In this document: piece by piece, positions 1 through 10,562 of the stretch
Layout: every line of letters starts with the position of its first letter
Position numbering within the stretch: position 1 is the stretch's first letter
Origin: Chionoecetes opilio
Lineage: Eukaryota; Arthropoda; Malacostraca; Decapoda; Majidae
Assembly (NCBI GenBank): GCA_016584305.1
Contig: JACEEZ010003474.1
Coordinates: forward strand, 1-64,000
Length of the DNA stretch: 64,000 nt
Direction: 5' to 3'
Notes under the pieces: generated by a model
What the model was told of the DNA's origin: nothing
Seen by the model: only the letters and a program-made list of their open reading frames with translations
Database searches by the model: none
Program-made: the position numbers and the translations under genes

Positions 1-264
1 AAATGGGAAAAACCCGTTTTTTACCCTTCCAAAAAAACCCTTTTTTGAGGTAAGATTGATTTGCATTTTCAAGCCTCATATATTTGGGCAGTGATGTGAT
101 TTTTTCATGTGAACAGTATTTTTGATGATAAGCCAATTTAAGTACAGGAAAATGTATACGCCTAAAACGACGGCGCCATTTTTTGGGACGTCATAACACA
201 AACAACAGAGCAAAAAGCTTAAGCGGCCGTAATTATTACTCCTACTAATCACCGATTGCATTAC

Positions 265-790
265 CCCATACCCCCAAGATGACCAGTAACCTCCTTAAGG
301 GATGTAGTAGGTATTACGTGTTTGTAAATATGAAAAGTTGTAGTTTTAAAAAGGAAAAAGTGGATAGACAGAGAAATGGCCGTGACCCCGACAAGTGAGA
401 CTTTGGGATCGCTTTTATAGGGAGTTAAATGAACCTGCAATGACATGAAAGCAGACAGATAGACGAAACCATAGGGGAACAGGTAGAAATGTAGGGCTTT
501 TTTTCCCCACATAAGAAAAAACAACACCCTTCGTCACCTATACCACTCAACCTTTACTAACCAAAATTTTCTACCGTTTCTTGAGTTCGTTATCTGTTAG
601 TTGAATGTTTTGCAGGTTCATTTAAGCTCCCTATAAGGAATGCCGATCCCAGAGCATCACTTGTTGGTGCACGGGCCATTTTGCCTGTCTAAATTTTTTC
701 CCTTATAAACCAATTTACATATTCGAAAACACAGTGAATACCTACTAACCTTTGAAGGAGGTTTACGGGGTCTTTTGCGGTAGTAGGGGA
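265..790. repeat. Foldback (inverted-repeat) element
   Basis: Two arms at about 280-440 and 612-775 are reverse complements with small indels. Each holds a block ending in TTAAATGAACCTGCAA, a GACAG..AATGGCC block and a TAGTAGGTATT block in mirrored order. The loop is about 170 bases. No coding sequence is convincing. No target duplication was resolved because base quality looks poor here. The stretch 791-1182 holds nothing else I can identify. Confidence 0.7.
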
Positions 791-1182
791 ACAAGTTAGA
801 AAGGTTTAGTTGGGTTAGTAAAATAAAACTATAATTTGGGGTTTGCTGAGCCAAACAAGCCGATCAGCTGATCAGGCGGATCTGAGTTTGCATTACTACG
901 TCACAACCAATCACAGCCGTTCCCCCGGGTTTTGGATATTTGGCCCCAAAAAAGGCCATATTTTCATTTATGGTGCTTTTCTCAGCAAAAAGAATAGATT
1001 AAGTGAATTAGCCATTTTGCCCCCAAAGCTTTTAATACTCCGTGTTTTAGGTGGGGGTAAGGGGGGTCCATTATTTTATTTAAGCCCCCCCTGCTTCCCC
1101 ACACAAAATACGATTGTAGCGCTGCCAAAGCTCTTTCTTGATTTTGCCGAAAGTAAAATGTTCGTACACTTATTACCTCTTT

Positions 1183-3745
1183 TAAGCCCCGTCCACACAC
1201 CACTCACCACCGTCGGCGTTTTCCGTCAACATGTTCGCACTAAAAAATGGCAGGGGGGACACGTGCCGAGAGAAAATTTTTAACCGTGGGCGTGCCCGAA
1301 AACATTCAGCGGTTTTAAATTTTGGGGGGGATCCCCGTCACTCACGGGTCAGCCCCAAAACACATCTTCAATTTTGGGCAGTTTCCTATCTAGATATTTT
1401 GCATTGCAGGGACTTTTAACCATCAAAACAAAAAGTCAGCTGATTACGAGTATGTATAAAAAATTAAATGGGAGAAAGGTGGGAAATTGCGCATTTGAAG
1501 ACAAAAAAGTGAGAAAAATGTTTATACACTATTTCTTTTTGCTATATTTTTTTGAATACACAAAAAAGGTTTTTTGTATATTTTTCTTTCTTTAAGCAGA
1601 AAGTGTCATGAAGAGATAGTTTGGGTCATTTTTCTAAAACCCCCTTGGTTATTTCATAATCTCGAGTGAGAGTAAAAGATAGCAGAAAAATGATCACTTG
1701 AAATCAGGGAAACGCGCGACTGCCGAACAAAAACGTTCGTGTGGACACAAAACCCCGGGAAAGGCGCTTTCCGTCGGCAAGCACCGACGGGAAGCACCCC
1801 AGGTGGGAGTGGTAGTGTGGCGGGGCTTTTAAGCCCGTCCACACTACCATCCCACCGTCGGTGCTTGCGTCGGTGCTTGCCGACGGAAGGGGGTTGCCAG
1901 GGGTTCCCCCGAAGTTTTGTTCGGCGGTCAGCGCGCTCCTATTTTTAAAAGGGGAAATCATGTTTTCTGCTATCGTGTACTCTCACCGAGTTTTGAAAAA
2001 CCCCCGGAGGGTTTTGAAAACTGACCAAATATCATCTTTTTATGCACATTTTTTGATACTAAGCAAGGAAAAATACGAAAACCTTTTTGTATTTTAAAAA
2101 ATAACAAAAAGAAAAGTGATAAAATTTTTCCACTTTTTTGTCTTCAACTCGTGCAATTTCCCGACCATTTCTCCCATTTAATTTTTTTATCACATATCGT
2201 ATCAGCTGACTTACTTTGGGTTTGAGGATTCGGTACTACAATGCAAAACTATCCGATAGTGAAAATGCCGATAACTTGAAGCATGTGTTTGCGTGACCCG
2301 TGAGTGACGGGGATGCCCGCCCAATAATTTAAAAACCCGCGAATTGGGGGCAGCGCCCACGGTTAAAATTTGCTCGTCGGATCGGTCCACACTGCCACTT
2401 TGAGTGCGAACAATGTTTTGACGGGAAGCGCCACGGTGGTGAGTGGGAGTGTGGGCGGGGCTTTTTGCCCCGTCCACCTACCACTCACCCCCGTCGGCCT
2501 TGCCCTCGGTGCTTGCCGACGGGAAAGCCGTTTCCCCGGTTGTTCCACACGAACGGTTTTTTTGGCGGGAGCGCGCTTCCGTGTCAAAGTGAGAGTCATG
2601 TTTTTCATATCGTGTACTCTCACTCGAGATTTTGAAAAAAACACAAAGGGGGTTTTGAAAAAAAGCCCCCCAAATATCATCTTATGACCATTTTGATATC
2701 ATAAGCAAAAAAAATATACGAAACCTTTTGTGTATTTAGAAAAAATACAAAAAGAAATTGTTTTAAACTTTTTTTCACTTTTTTGTCTTCAATCGCCCGC
2801 AATTTCCCGACCCTTTCTCCCCTTTAATTTTTGATCACATTCGTAATCAGCGATTACTTGGTTCTGGTGGTTACGGTACAACAATGCAAAAAAAATTAGA
2901 TGTGAAAACTGCCGATAACTTAAGATGTTTTTGGGGCTGACCCGTGAGGACGGGCATGCCCCCCCCAAATTAAACCTGCTGAATGCTGGCGGGGCAGCGC
3001 CCACGGTTAAAATTTTGGGTCGTCGGCATCGGTCCCAAAAGGGCACTTTTTAGTGACGAACACTGTTTGCGGCAAACGCGACGGTGGGGAGTGGGAGTGG
3101 GACGGGGCTTTAAGCCCCGTCCACACACACTCACCACCGTCGGCGCTTCCGCGGGTTTCTTGCCACGGGAAGCGCCGTGCCCGGGTTTGTCCCCACGAAG
3201 GGTTTTGTTCGGCGGTCAGCCCTCCCCGATTTCAAATAGAGTCATGTTTTTTGCATATCGTGTACCCCCGAGATTATGAAAAACCCCAGGAGGTTTAGAA
3301 AAAAGACCAAATCACTTCATGACACATTCTGCAATATAAGCAAGAAAAATATACGAAAAAAATTTTTGTGTATTCTAAAAAAATAGCAAAAAAATAGTGT
3401 TAAACATTTTTCTCACTTTTTTGCTTAACTCCTGCAATTTCCCCACCTTTCCCATTTTTATTTTTTTCCCTATCGTAATCAGTGACTTTCTTGGTTCTGA
3501 TGTATTTCGGTAATGCAATGCAAAAATATCTAGATAGTGAAAAATGCCGTAACTTGAAGCTGGGTTCGGGCGACCCCTGAGTGAGGGGATGCCCGCCCAA
3601 TATTAAACCTGTGAATATTTTGGCGGGGAGCGCCGACGGTTAAATTTTGCTCGTCGGCATCTGTCCACCTGCCACTTTTTAGGACGAAACTGTCGACGGC
3701 AAGCGCCGACGGTGGTGAGTGGGAGTTGGACGGGGCTTTAAAGAG
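1183..3745. repeat. Satellite-like array of four ~640-bp units with palindromic junctions
   Basis: One unit at about 1183-1840 is inverted relative to three direct units (about 1841-2480, 2481-3120, 3121-3745). Landmarks recurring at about 645-base spacing include a GACCAAATATCATCTT block (near 2025 and 2670, partly preserved near 3305), a CTTTTTTGTCTTCAA..GCAATTTCCC block, a CCCGTGAGTGACGGG block and a GGTTAAAATTT block. Units meet at GC-rich palindromes centred near 1835, 2465 and 3110, built from GGTGGTGAGTGGGAG, GACGGGGCTTTAAGCCCCGTC and the reverse. Short ORFs here are not conserved between units. Units differ by many single-base changes that may be sequence error. Confidence 0.8.
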
Positions 3746-4085
3746 GCTCAAGGAATATGTTAAGGTTGACATTATTTAAGGACAGCAAAAAGAGAGCGGG
3801 ATTTTCTGATTTCCATGATATCTAATTGTTTTAGCTCTTTTGAATGGGGCCCGCATTGTTTTTAACCTATAGATGGACTTTATATTTAAACGAAATTTTA
3901 GGGCGCTATGAAACTGTTATTTGAATATCTATTGCTACAAGCCATTTCACATGGCGCGAGGATGTTTAATGCTTTTAGGCCCCGTACTATGTATCGTGAC
4001 CACACTACGTTTCACCCAAAATTCTTTGCCTAAAAACCCAGAGAATGCTGGTTGTGATTCATCCTTCAGGATCTCCCCCCTTTTA
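3746..4085. other. No feature recognised
   Basis: Single-copy-looking sequence between the array and the G-rich tract. I see no gene, repeat or RNA. Confidence 0.5.
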
Positions 4086-4510
4086 AAATCCAGGGCGGGG
4101 TGTGGGGGCAGGTGTGGAGGAGTTTTGTTGGGTGGGTGTGTGGGGGCGGGTTATGTGGGGGTGGGGGTGGGTGGGGTGTTGGGCGGATGGGTGATGGGGG
4201 TGTGGTGGGTGGGTGTGGGTGGGGATTGTGAGGGCGTGGGTGGGGGTGTGTGTGGGGGGAGTATATGGGCGTGTGGTGTGTGTTGTGTGGGGGGGAGGGT
4301 GAGGGCGTGTGGGGGCGGGTGTGTGATGGGCGGTGGTGGGTGGGTGTTGGTGGGGGTGTGGTGGGGGGATGGGGGATGGGTGGGTGTGTGGGGGGCGGGG
4401 GGTGGGCGGGTGGGTGATGGGCGTGTGGTGGGTGGGTGGTGGTGGGGGGGGTGGGTGGGGGGTGGTGGGGGGCGGGTGGGTGGCGGGGGTGGTGGGTGTG
4501 TGGGGGCCCG
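4086..4510 (+). repeat. G-rich simple repeat (GGGTGG/GTGGG type)
   Basis: About 425 bases of almost pure G and T on the plus strand with dozens of runs of three or more G. Long ORFs on both strands (Gly/Val-rich plus, Pro/His/Thr-rich minus) are composition artefacts. The tract could form G-quadruplexes on the plus strand. 4511-5125 downstream holds nothing I recognise. Confidence 0.85.
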
Positions 4511-5129
4511 TGGGTACACACAGAGCCTCTCCCTGGAAGGAAAACAGACTGGAAATGTTCGTTTCTGCCCCGCGTAGGTTCTTAAAAGGCTTTTTTTTGT
4601 TAATAACATATTACCAAATTTAACATTTCTATTGCAAAGGAAATACTCATGAAAAAATTTAAGTATTTGACTATATGCAAAATACATTTTTTGCAAGCAC
4701 AAGCTCAACGAAGATTCGGACCATTGAAAAATTCGAGGGGGTTTTGGGGAAAAATTTTTTCCCAGACGCGCGGAGAATTTTTAAAATTTTGACTTCTTAC
4801 CGTTAAGAGTACCCACTCTCTCCTTTTACTCCCTTTCCTATCTTTAATTAAAAACAGATCCCCTTGCATGTCGTGCGCATGTAATGAATTTGAATTGGGG
4901 TGAAATTAAAGGAAAAGAGAAACATTTCGGGAGGAGTTTTTAGGATTTTTCATGCGCGCGATCTGATTGGCCGGGCCTTTAAAAACCCACTCACACCCAC
5001 GACTGTAAAACTTTTCAGGAAAAAAGTAATAATTCGCTGCCGGGAGTGTATCTGCTCAGTTTTCTATGCACGCAAAAGAAAAGAGTAAAAAATAAATGGG
5101 TGGAGCTAAATAAAGTAAATTTTACTTCC

Positions 5130-5835
5130 AAGTATGCACAAAAATACGACTCTATAATGATGTTTTCTGACTCACGAAAATAGAACAGGCAAGTTATACA
5201 AATGAAATTAGGCCCTGAAAAACTATCTCCTACATCTGGTGAGTGTATTATGGGTGATGGGCCGAAGTGGTGAACGGCGTGCACCTCACCGAGGGACCCT
5301 TGACGAGACCACCTCGCGCACCAAGCCCGGCGGGTAGCTGACACTACCGCCACGATCAGACTGAAGGTAATAAGGCCTCCCTTTCTTAATAAAACCCCAA
5401 GCCTTGTCCATCCAGCCGTGATGGTACGGTGTGAGCCGGGGGTTTGTGACCCGCCTCCCGGCGGTGGTTGCTTCCCCAAATCCAGAGAGACAGTTAGGAA
5501 TAGAGAGATTAGTCAAGCGGAAAAGATACCCATAGTGACACCGTAGCGCCCTGCCATATCCCTTACCAGAATCCCGCGATTCCGGGCAGACATTCAGAAA
5601 GAGTTTTAAAGGCACGGGTGTTTAGCTTACTAACTGCCTCGATTTGTACAACCCGGGAAGGTCGCGGGATTCTGCGTAGTTCACCACTCGGCTCATCACC
5701 CATAATAACAACTCCATCACGCGGGTCGGAGATAGTTTATGGTCCTAATTTTCATTTGTATACTTGCCCTGTTCAGTTTTGAGTCAGAAAACATCATATA
5801 TATCAATTTATTGAGTATTTTATGTATATTAGCTT
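5130..5835. repeat. Foldback element with ~130-bp arms
   Basis: The left arm (about 5130-5275) and right arm (about 5690-5830) are reverse complements. Both carry ATGATGTTTTCTGACTCA, an ACAAATGAAA..TTAGG block, AACTATCTCC and ATTATGGGTGATG. The loop contains a SINE-related body at 5370-5480. Confidence 0.75.
5370..5480 (-). repeat. SINE body fragment
   Basis: Read on the minus strand, this contains ACCCCCGGCT..ACCGTACCAT and GCTGG.TGGACA..GGCT.GGG followed by a TTAAGAAA-like tract. The same order occurs on the plus strand at 11275-11360, so both belong to one SINE family. No convincing tRNA head is seen next to this copy. Confidence 0.6.
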
Positions 5836-6066
5836 GCTCACGCCCCCCCAGACCGTGGTCGCTATTGTATTTGGACAGCTATTCTTTACGTACGTATCAC
5901 TGTCTGCAGATAATGCCCCAAAAGTGCCCCAGAAACAGCTGTTGGCAAGGCGCTAGGCGTCGCAGACCGGAAGTAAGCCTCTCGAATGTAGCCCCTGGTG
6001 TTGTACAAATAGAGGAAGTTAGTTAAGCTAAACACTGTGCCCCTTTAACTCTTTCTGAATGTCTGC
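5586..6066. repeat. Inverted repeat pair (70-bp arms)
   Basis: 5586-5655 and 6000-6066 are reverse complements sharing CAGACATTCAGAAAGAGTT, GTGTTTAGCTTA.TAACT and ATTTGTACAAC, about 345 bases apart. The pair overlaps the right arm of the 5130-5835 foldback, so one foldback may have inserted near another. Confidence 0.65.
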
Positions 6067-6379
6067 CCTGCCCCCGCCCGCCTGTTGTCTCCCGGTGAGA
6101 TTTCAAACCACTCTTTTTATTACGCACAAAGGATAATTTCGTCAATTAAAACAAGTAAAAAGTAAAACAAAAAATTCCCCTGAAATGTCTTTATCTTATC
6201 CAATAATGGGGATGAAAAGTACAGAGGAGATCAGCGCCCGCGAAGGGAATGGTGAAGAGACAGGGTCTGTGCGATGTCTTCGTTTCTTTACCTTACCGCG
6301 GTGCGACGATATCCGTCGCGGCTCAAAACCAGTTTGACGGGACCAAATTACGTGACGAAGACATTCTTCACCGAGAAGA

Positions 6380-6878
6380 CATTTGACAATCTGGCCCTCA
6401 AGCTTTTCGTCTCATCAACTCCCCTCCTCTGACTGGGTTGTCTTCAATCTTAAATCACCGCCGCAATGTTGCTTCTCTTGCTCTCTTCTACCGTTATTTT
6501 CATGCTCACTGCTTTTTCTGAACTTGCTAACTGCATGCCTCCCCCCTCCCCCTCCTCGCTGCACAAGACTTTCTACTCATTCTCCCTATTTGTCCATCTT
6601 CCTAATGCAAGAGTTAATCAGTATCTTTACTCTTTCATCCCTTGCCTGGTAAACTCTGGAACTCTCTTCCTGTTTCTATTTTTCCACTTTCCTATGACTT
6701 AAATCTTTTCATAAGAAGAGTAACAAGATACCTCCCGAACTAAATTGGCTCACCCCTCTTTTTTATTTTATTCTGTTACTATCTTCTTTATAGGGACTGG
6801 CAAATAAGCGGGCTTTGTGTTACCCATTTTTGTTGCGCCCTTGGCCAGTCCTTTGTGATGTAAAAAAAAAAAAAAAAA
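6380..6878 (+). mobile_element. LINE 3' end (Jockey/X-element-like), truncated
   Basis: The 3' end of a non-LTR retrotransposon. The final ORF segment near 6625-6700 reads, with frame shifts, like SFIPCL.KLWNSLP..FP.SYD, a common C-terminus in arthropod Jockey-type elements. The 3' UTR carries TATAGGGACTGGCAA and CTTGGCCAGTCCTT and ends in a run of at least 17 A at 6862-6880. The same order appears on the minus strand at 58411-58640, so this is a 5'-truncated copy of the same family. Confidence 0.75.
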
Positions 6879-7144
6879 AAGTTCCAACGTATATAAAAAA
6901 GAAAAAGAAAAAAAAAAGCACTGCGTCTAACAACACCGCCCTCCTTCTCTTCCCCGTTCCTGCATCCCCCTGACCCATGCAGCCCAGGGACCGGCTGGAC
7001 CTCTTCCCTCACGCCGGGGTCTGGCTGGCCCTGACAGTAACACTAACAACTCAACCACTCGCTCGCTCATGCAGCGCTCAAACTCATGCCCCAACCTGCT
7101 CCACAGTCTTACCTTGCAGAGTGGTCAACAATGTCTTGTGTATA

Positions 7145-7330
7145 AGGGCCTTTATTTTTAAAAAATCTTTCGCCAGGGCTGGGAAAAGCGTTCGCCGGGG
7201 CGCTCAGTGATTTCTTACTTTTAAAACGCCACGAGCGCTCCGCAGGCGCTGCTCCCGGGGCTGGCGAAGGAGAAGTATTGGAATAGGCCTGGCGAACGTG
7301 AGTTCTGGTGAGACGTCCCTCTCACCGGGC
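7145..7330. repeat. GC-rich dispersed palindromic repeat, copy 1
   Basis: Rich in CTGGCGAA and TTCGCCAGG motifs around CTTACTTTTAAAA. A partner in opposite orientation lies at about 11835-12010. Probably a small non-autonomous element. Boundaries are approximate. Confidence 0.55.
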
Positions 7331-7599
7331 GATCCAACATTTTTTGCATTCAGTTATACTTTTTACAATACTACTAAGCATTTCATGAGATAGGAAAACC
7401 TTTTGCGAGGGTTTAAAATTGTGATGGCAAGTTCTTCATGGAAAAATAAGTCATGTATATTATTTTCAAAACATCATCGAGGTTCCAACGCAGCTGACAG
7501 CACCAGACACCTCCATCCCCCCCCCCTCCCCGAGGTGAGTGTATTTTGCCTTTTGTCCAAATAAAATTGGTTTGGGGACCATATTGCCAATATAATGTA

Positions 7600-7895
7600 T
7601 ACATGGATGTTTTGGGGATGGCGTATTTACACTAAGCTATAGCAGGGGGCCTCCTCACCCTCATAGAATTTCAGTGAGACGTGGACTATGATATCATTGT
7701 GCCCCCGCCACTGAAATATTTTTTTTCTGTTGTATATCAGATAGAATTGAATGTGTTATTTGTACAATGTCAGGTTATGTTTTGGTGATGGCTTCTTTAA
7801 ATTGAGCTATGTCAGAGGCCTCTGACCCTCATACATTACACGTGGGGACGTGCTTATAATAGTGTTCTCCCGACACTAAATTAGTTTTTTTTGGT
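7600..7895. repeat. Two-copy tandem repeat (~175-bp period)
   Basis: About 7600-7730 and 7778-7895 share ATGTTTTGG.GATGGC, GAGCTAT..CAG.GG, CCTC..ACCCTCATA, GACGTG and ACTAAAT/ACTGAAAT blocks ending in T-rich tracts. Divergence is moderate. No coding potential. Confidence 0.6.
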
Positions 7896-7934
7896 AAATT
7901 TTTACACTGGACCAAATTCTCACACCTTTGAGAG

Positions 7935-8550
7935 TATGGTTTCTGTTTCCCTTAATAGATTCTGAAAAAACATTCTCTCAATGAGTTTTCCGTCGCAAAT
8001 CATTTATTTTCGGAGTTTAAAGATGCTTTTAGTAGGAAGGGGAGTGTATAGGAAGGGGTTGCAGTCAGTTCGTTCACAAGTTGTTTCGTACACCAGTAGA
8101 TTAGTAGACCAAAAAGTTGTTTCGTAGTCTATAGGGAAACATAGTCGTTTCGTACACTCAGCCCCAGAGTTGAACTTTACTACTAGAGTTACGAAAACGA
8201 CATCACGTATGTACGCAAAACTCAAAATCAGTGTACGAAAAAACAACAAAACCGGTACGAAACTCCCAAAAAACATATAGGAGATATGAAAAAAAAACTA
8301 ACCTAACCCTACTGTTACAGGAGTTTCGTACCCGGGTTTTTGTTAGTTGTTTCTTTACACTGATTTGAGTTTTGCTTTACATACGTGATGTCGTTTCGTA
8401 ACTCTAGTAGTAACGTTCAACTCTGAGCTGATTGTACGAAACGACTATGGTTTCATATAGACTACGAAACAACTTTTTTGGTGTACGAATCTACTGGTGC
8501 ACGAAATGACTTGTGAACGAATTGACTACATCCCCTCATGGGGATGCATG
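7935..8550. repeat. Foldback element with repeated GTTTCGTAC motif
   Basis: Arms at about 8030-8275 and 8310-8545 are reverse complements. Each carries several copies of GTTTCGTAC or GTACGAAAC, separated by blocks such as ATACGTGATGTCGTTT and AGTAGTAA. A further copy of the left half lies in direct orientation at 10120-10460, including the upstream GATTCTGA.AAAC and GAGTTT.CCGTCGCAAATCA blocks. Confidence 0.75.
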
Positions 8551-8710
8551 GGGTTAGGTTAGTGAGTGTATACACTCCCCTAGGAAGGGGAGTGTATACA
8601 CTCACTAACCTAAGGTTAGTGAGTGTATACACTCACTAACTAAGGTTAGTGAGTGTATACACTCCCCTAGGAAGGGGAGTGTATACACTCACTAACCTAA
8701 CCCTTCCTAA
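8545..8710. repeat. Nested near-perfect palindromes
   Basis: The block GGTTAGTGAGTGTATACACTCCCCTAGG occurs in alternating orientation, building hairpins at about 8555-8615 and 8643-8700, joined by a shorter palindrome around 8617-8643. The arms contain the self-complementary core GAGTGTATACACTC. The flanks are rich in CTAACCTAACCC. Confidence 0.85.
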
Positions 8711-8756
8711 CCCCCGGACCCCGCTTGCCTAACCCTTCCTAACCCCACTTCCTAAC

Positions 8757-8975
8757 CCCCGGACCCCCCTTGCTAGTTCACTAACCTAACTAAATTTTCA
8801 TTTATGCGCATAACTTTTTTTTGAGGACGAAACTTTGTCATGAAAGTTTTAAAAATATGTTTGGAATTTATCTGATACTTATTTTTGGGTGATTTTTTTT
8901 TTCTCTGATTTAAAATCACTTACAGTATATTTAAATGAATGTTAGGTTATTATATGTTTCATATATTATTTTAGT
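8757..8975. repeat. Direct repeat, copy 1 (partner 9435-9648)
   Basis: This and 9435-9648 share CCCCCGGACCCCCC, TTGCTAGTTCACTAACCT, CATTTATGCGCATAA, GATACTTATTTTTGG and AGTATATTTAAATGAATG in the same order, with indels in homopolymers. The copies start about 678 bases apart. Confidence 0.8.
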
Positions 8976-8987
8976 TTCATATATTAA

Positions 8988-9085
8988 CCTTGCCGCGGAC
9001 ACTTTTTAATGAGGATTTGACTTTAGTTAGGTTAAAACATTTATTTTCAAAGTCAAATCCTCATTAAAAAGTGTCCGCGGCAAGG
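8988..9085. repeat. Perfect 37-bp hairpin
   Basis: 8988-9024 and 9049-9085 are exact reverse complements over 37 bases, with a 24-base loop. The stem starts CCTTGCCGCGGACAC. It lies just after the first direct-repeat copy and is absent from the second. It could be a small hairpin element. Nothing shows that it is transcribed. Confidence 0.9.
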
Positions 9086-9434
9086 GAAGAATAGAGGTGA
9101 TGCAGGTCACAAGAGGAAGAAGGGGGAGGTGCCACAAAACACTTGTCTCTCTCCTTCCCGAAAAATAGGATGTTATATTATATCTCCAAAAGTAATTTTT
9201 GCGATGGAAGCTCATGAAGAAAGTTCCTAGAATACAAAAAGGTAAACAAACCATGCTCCAATTTGTGTAGGGAAATTTTGGGTCCTAGTGTAAAATTTTT
9301 AACCTTTTATTTTTGGTTATAATCAGATGAAATTTGAATGAGTTACAACTTTTGTTACAATAGAAGGGTAATATGCAGTTTCAATCAATACTCACTATTG
9401 AACAATACCTACTGATATAACTAGGGCCTGTGCC

Positions 9435-9648
9435 CCCCGGACCCCCCCTTGCTAGTTCACTAACCTAACTAAATTTTCATTTATGCGCATAATTTTTTTT
9501 GAGGACGAACTTTGTCATGAAAGTTTTTTTAAAATTGTTTGAATTATCTGATACTTATTTTTGGGGTGATTTATTTTCTCTGATTTAAAATAACTTACAG
9601 TATATTTAAATGAATGTTAGGTTATATATGTTTCATATATTATTTTCC
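9435..9648. repeat. Direct repeat, copy 2 (partner 8757-8975)
   Basis: Second copy of the 8757-8975 repeat. Its end runs straight into the TATTTTCCAG that precedes the exon candidate at 9651, so the repeat may supply the splice acceptor. Confidence 0.8.
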
Positions 9649-9650
9649 AG

Positions 9651-9819
9651 ATTAGGGAAACGCACTGCTAGATTTGAAGATATAGAAGTGCTTGATCCAG
9701 CCAAAGCAGAATGGATCAGATTGCCAAGACAAACTGTGAAAGACGGGAAAGACAGCCTAGATTTGTTCCTGAGCGAGACGGGAGTTGGAATTAAAAGTTG
9801 GTTGGTAAAAACATACTGA
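9651..9819 (+). CDS. Candidate terminal coding exon, unknown protein
   Basis: A possible 3' exon of about 56 codons. It follows a good splice acceptor (TATTTTCCAG, 9641-9650) and ends at TGA. The reading contains RLGKRTARFEDIEVLDPAK, WIRLP and DSLDLFLSETGVGI, a balanced amino-acid mix unlike the low-complexity ORFs around it. I do not recognise a family. No upstream exon or clear polyadenylation signal is visible in this window. The acceptor lies at the edge of a duplicated repeat, so it may be a captured gene fragment. Chance ORF is the main alternative. Confidence 0.35.
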
Positions 9820-9869
9820 AAAACTTTTTCCTAATGTTAATATCACAAACCTAATATTGTTTTGTCTTT

Positions 9870-10115
9870 GTACTTGTTAAGTGGTGAATGAGATTAAATG
9901 ATTAATATCAAAAATTGTTTTTGGGGAAGTATGATTGATTGTAGCATGTTAGGTTTAAGTGGTGAACTATATTTAATGATTTATATCACTGCTGAAGTAT
10001 CTGATAGTGTGTAGCAGGTTAGTTAAGTTGGTGAACGATATTTAATTATTTATATAACTACTGGAAATATCTGATAGTGTGTAGCATGTTAAGTGGGGAT
10101 GTTAGGTAAATGATG
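9870..10115. repeat. Degenerate ~75-bp tandem repeats
   Basis: Successive blocks share GAAGTAT.TGAT, TGTAGCA.GTTAG, AAGTGGTGAA and a TTTAATGATT.ATATCA tail. Related blocks recur at about 10600-10810 and weakly at 11505-11590. Confidence 0.55.
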
Positions 10116-10119
10116 AATG

Positions 10120-10460
10120 GTTTTCTTTACCTAAATAGATTCTGAGAAACATATCTCAAGAGTTTCCGTCGCAAATCACTAAATTTCAGAGATATAAAAT
10201 GCTTTAGTAGGGAAGGAGAGTTTTATAGGAGCGGGTTGCATCAGTTTTGTACACAAAGTTTGTTTCGTACACCAGTAGATTAGTACACCAAAAAAGTTGT
10301 TTCATAGTCTATATGAAAACCATAGTCGTTTCGTACACTCAGCTCAGAGTTGAACTAGAGTACGAAAAGACATCACGAATGTACGGAAAAAAAACTAAAA
10401 GTCAGTGTACGAAACAACTAACAAAAACCTGGCTACGAAACAACTTTTGTAAAGAAACAC
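10120..10460. repeat. Copy of the left half of the 7935-8550 foldback
   Basis: Direct-orientation match to 7935-8270. GATTCTGAGAAACAT, GTCGCAAATCA, TTTCGTACACCAGTAGATTAG and CATAGTCGTTTCGTACACTC occur in the same order. Confidence 0.75.
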
Positions 10461-10500
10461 CCTGTAACCTATAGGATAGGAAAAAAATTAACTCCCTACC

Positions 10501-10562
10501 TTTACTCACTAACCTAACCCTACATTTAGACTCACTAACCTAACCCTACATTTTTAACCTAC
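10501..10562. repeat. Short tandem repeat of CACTAACCTAACCCTACATTT
   Basis: Two adjacent copies of ACTCACTAACCTAACCCTAC. The AACCTAACCC core resembles arthropod telomeric TTAGG DNA but is interstitial here. Beyond the repeat blocks already listed, 10811-11224 holds nothing I recognise. Confidence 0.6.

Noticed and set aside
4066..4708. Long Gly/Val-rich and Pro/His-rich ORFs
   Set aside because: Composition artefacts of the G-rich simple repeat on both strands.
8545..8790. Telomere
   Set aside because: CTAACC runs are short, interrupted and interstitial, and unique sequence continues on both sides.
7935..10460. CRISPR-like array from repeated GTTTCGTAC blocks
   Set aside because: Repeats are irregular, inverted and in a eukaryotic repeat context, with no spacer regularity and no cas genes.
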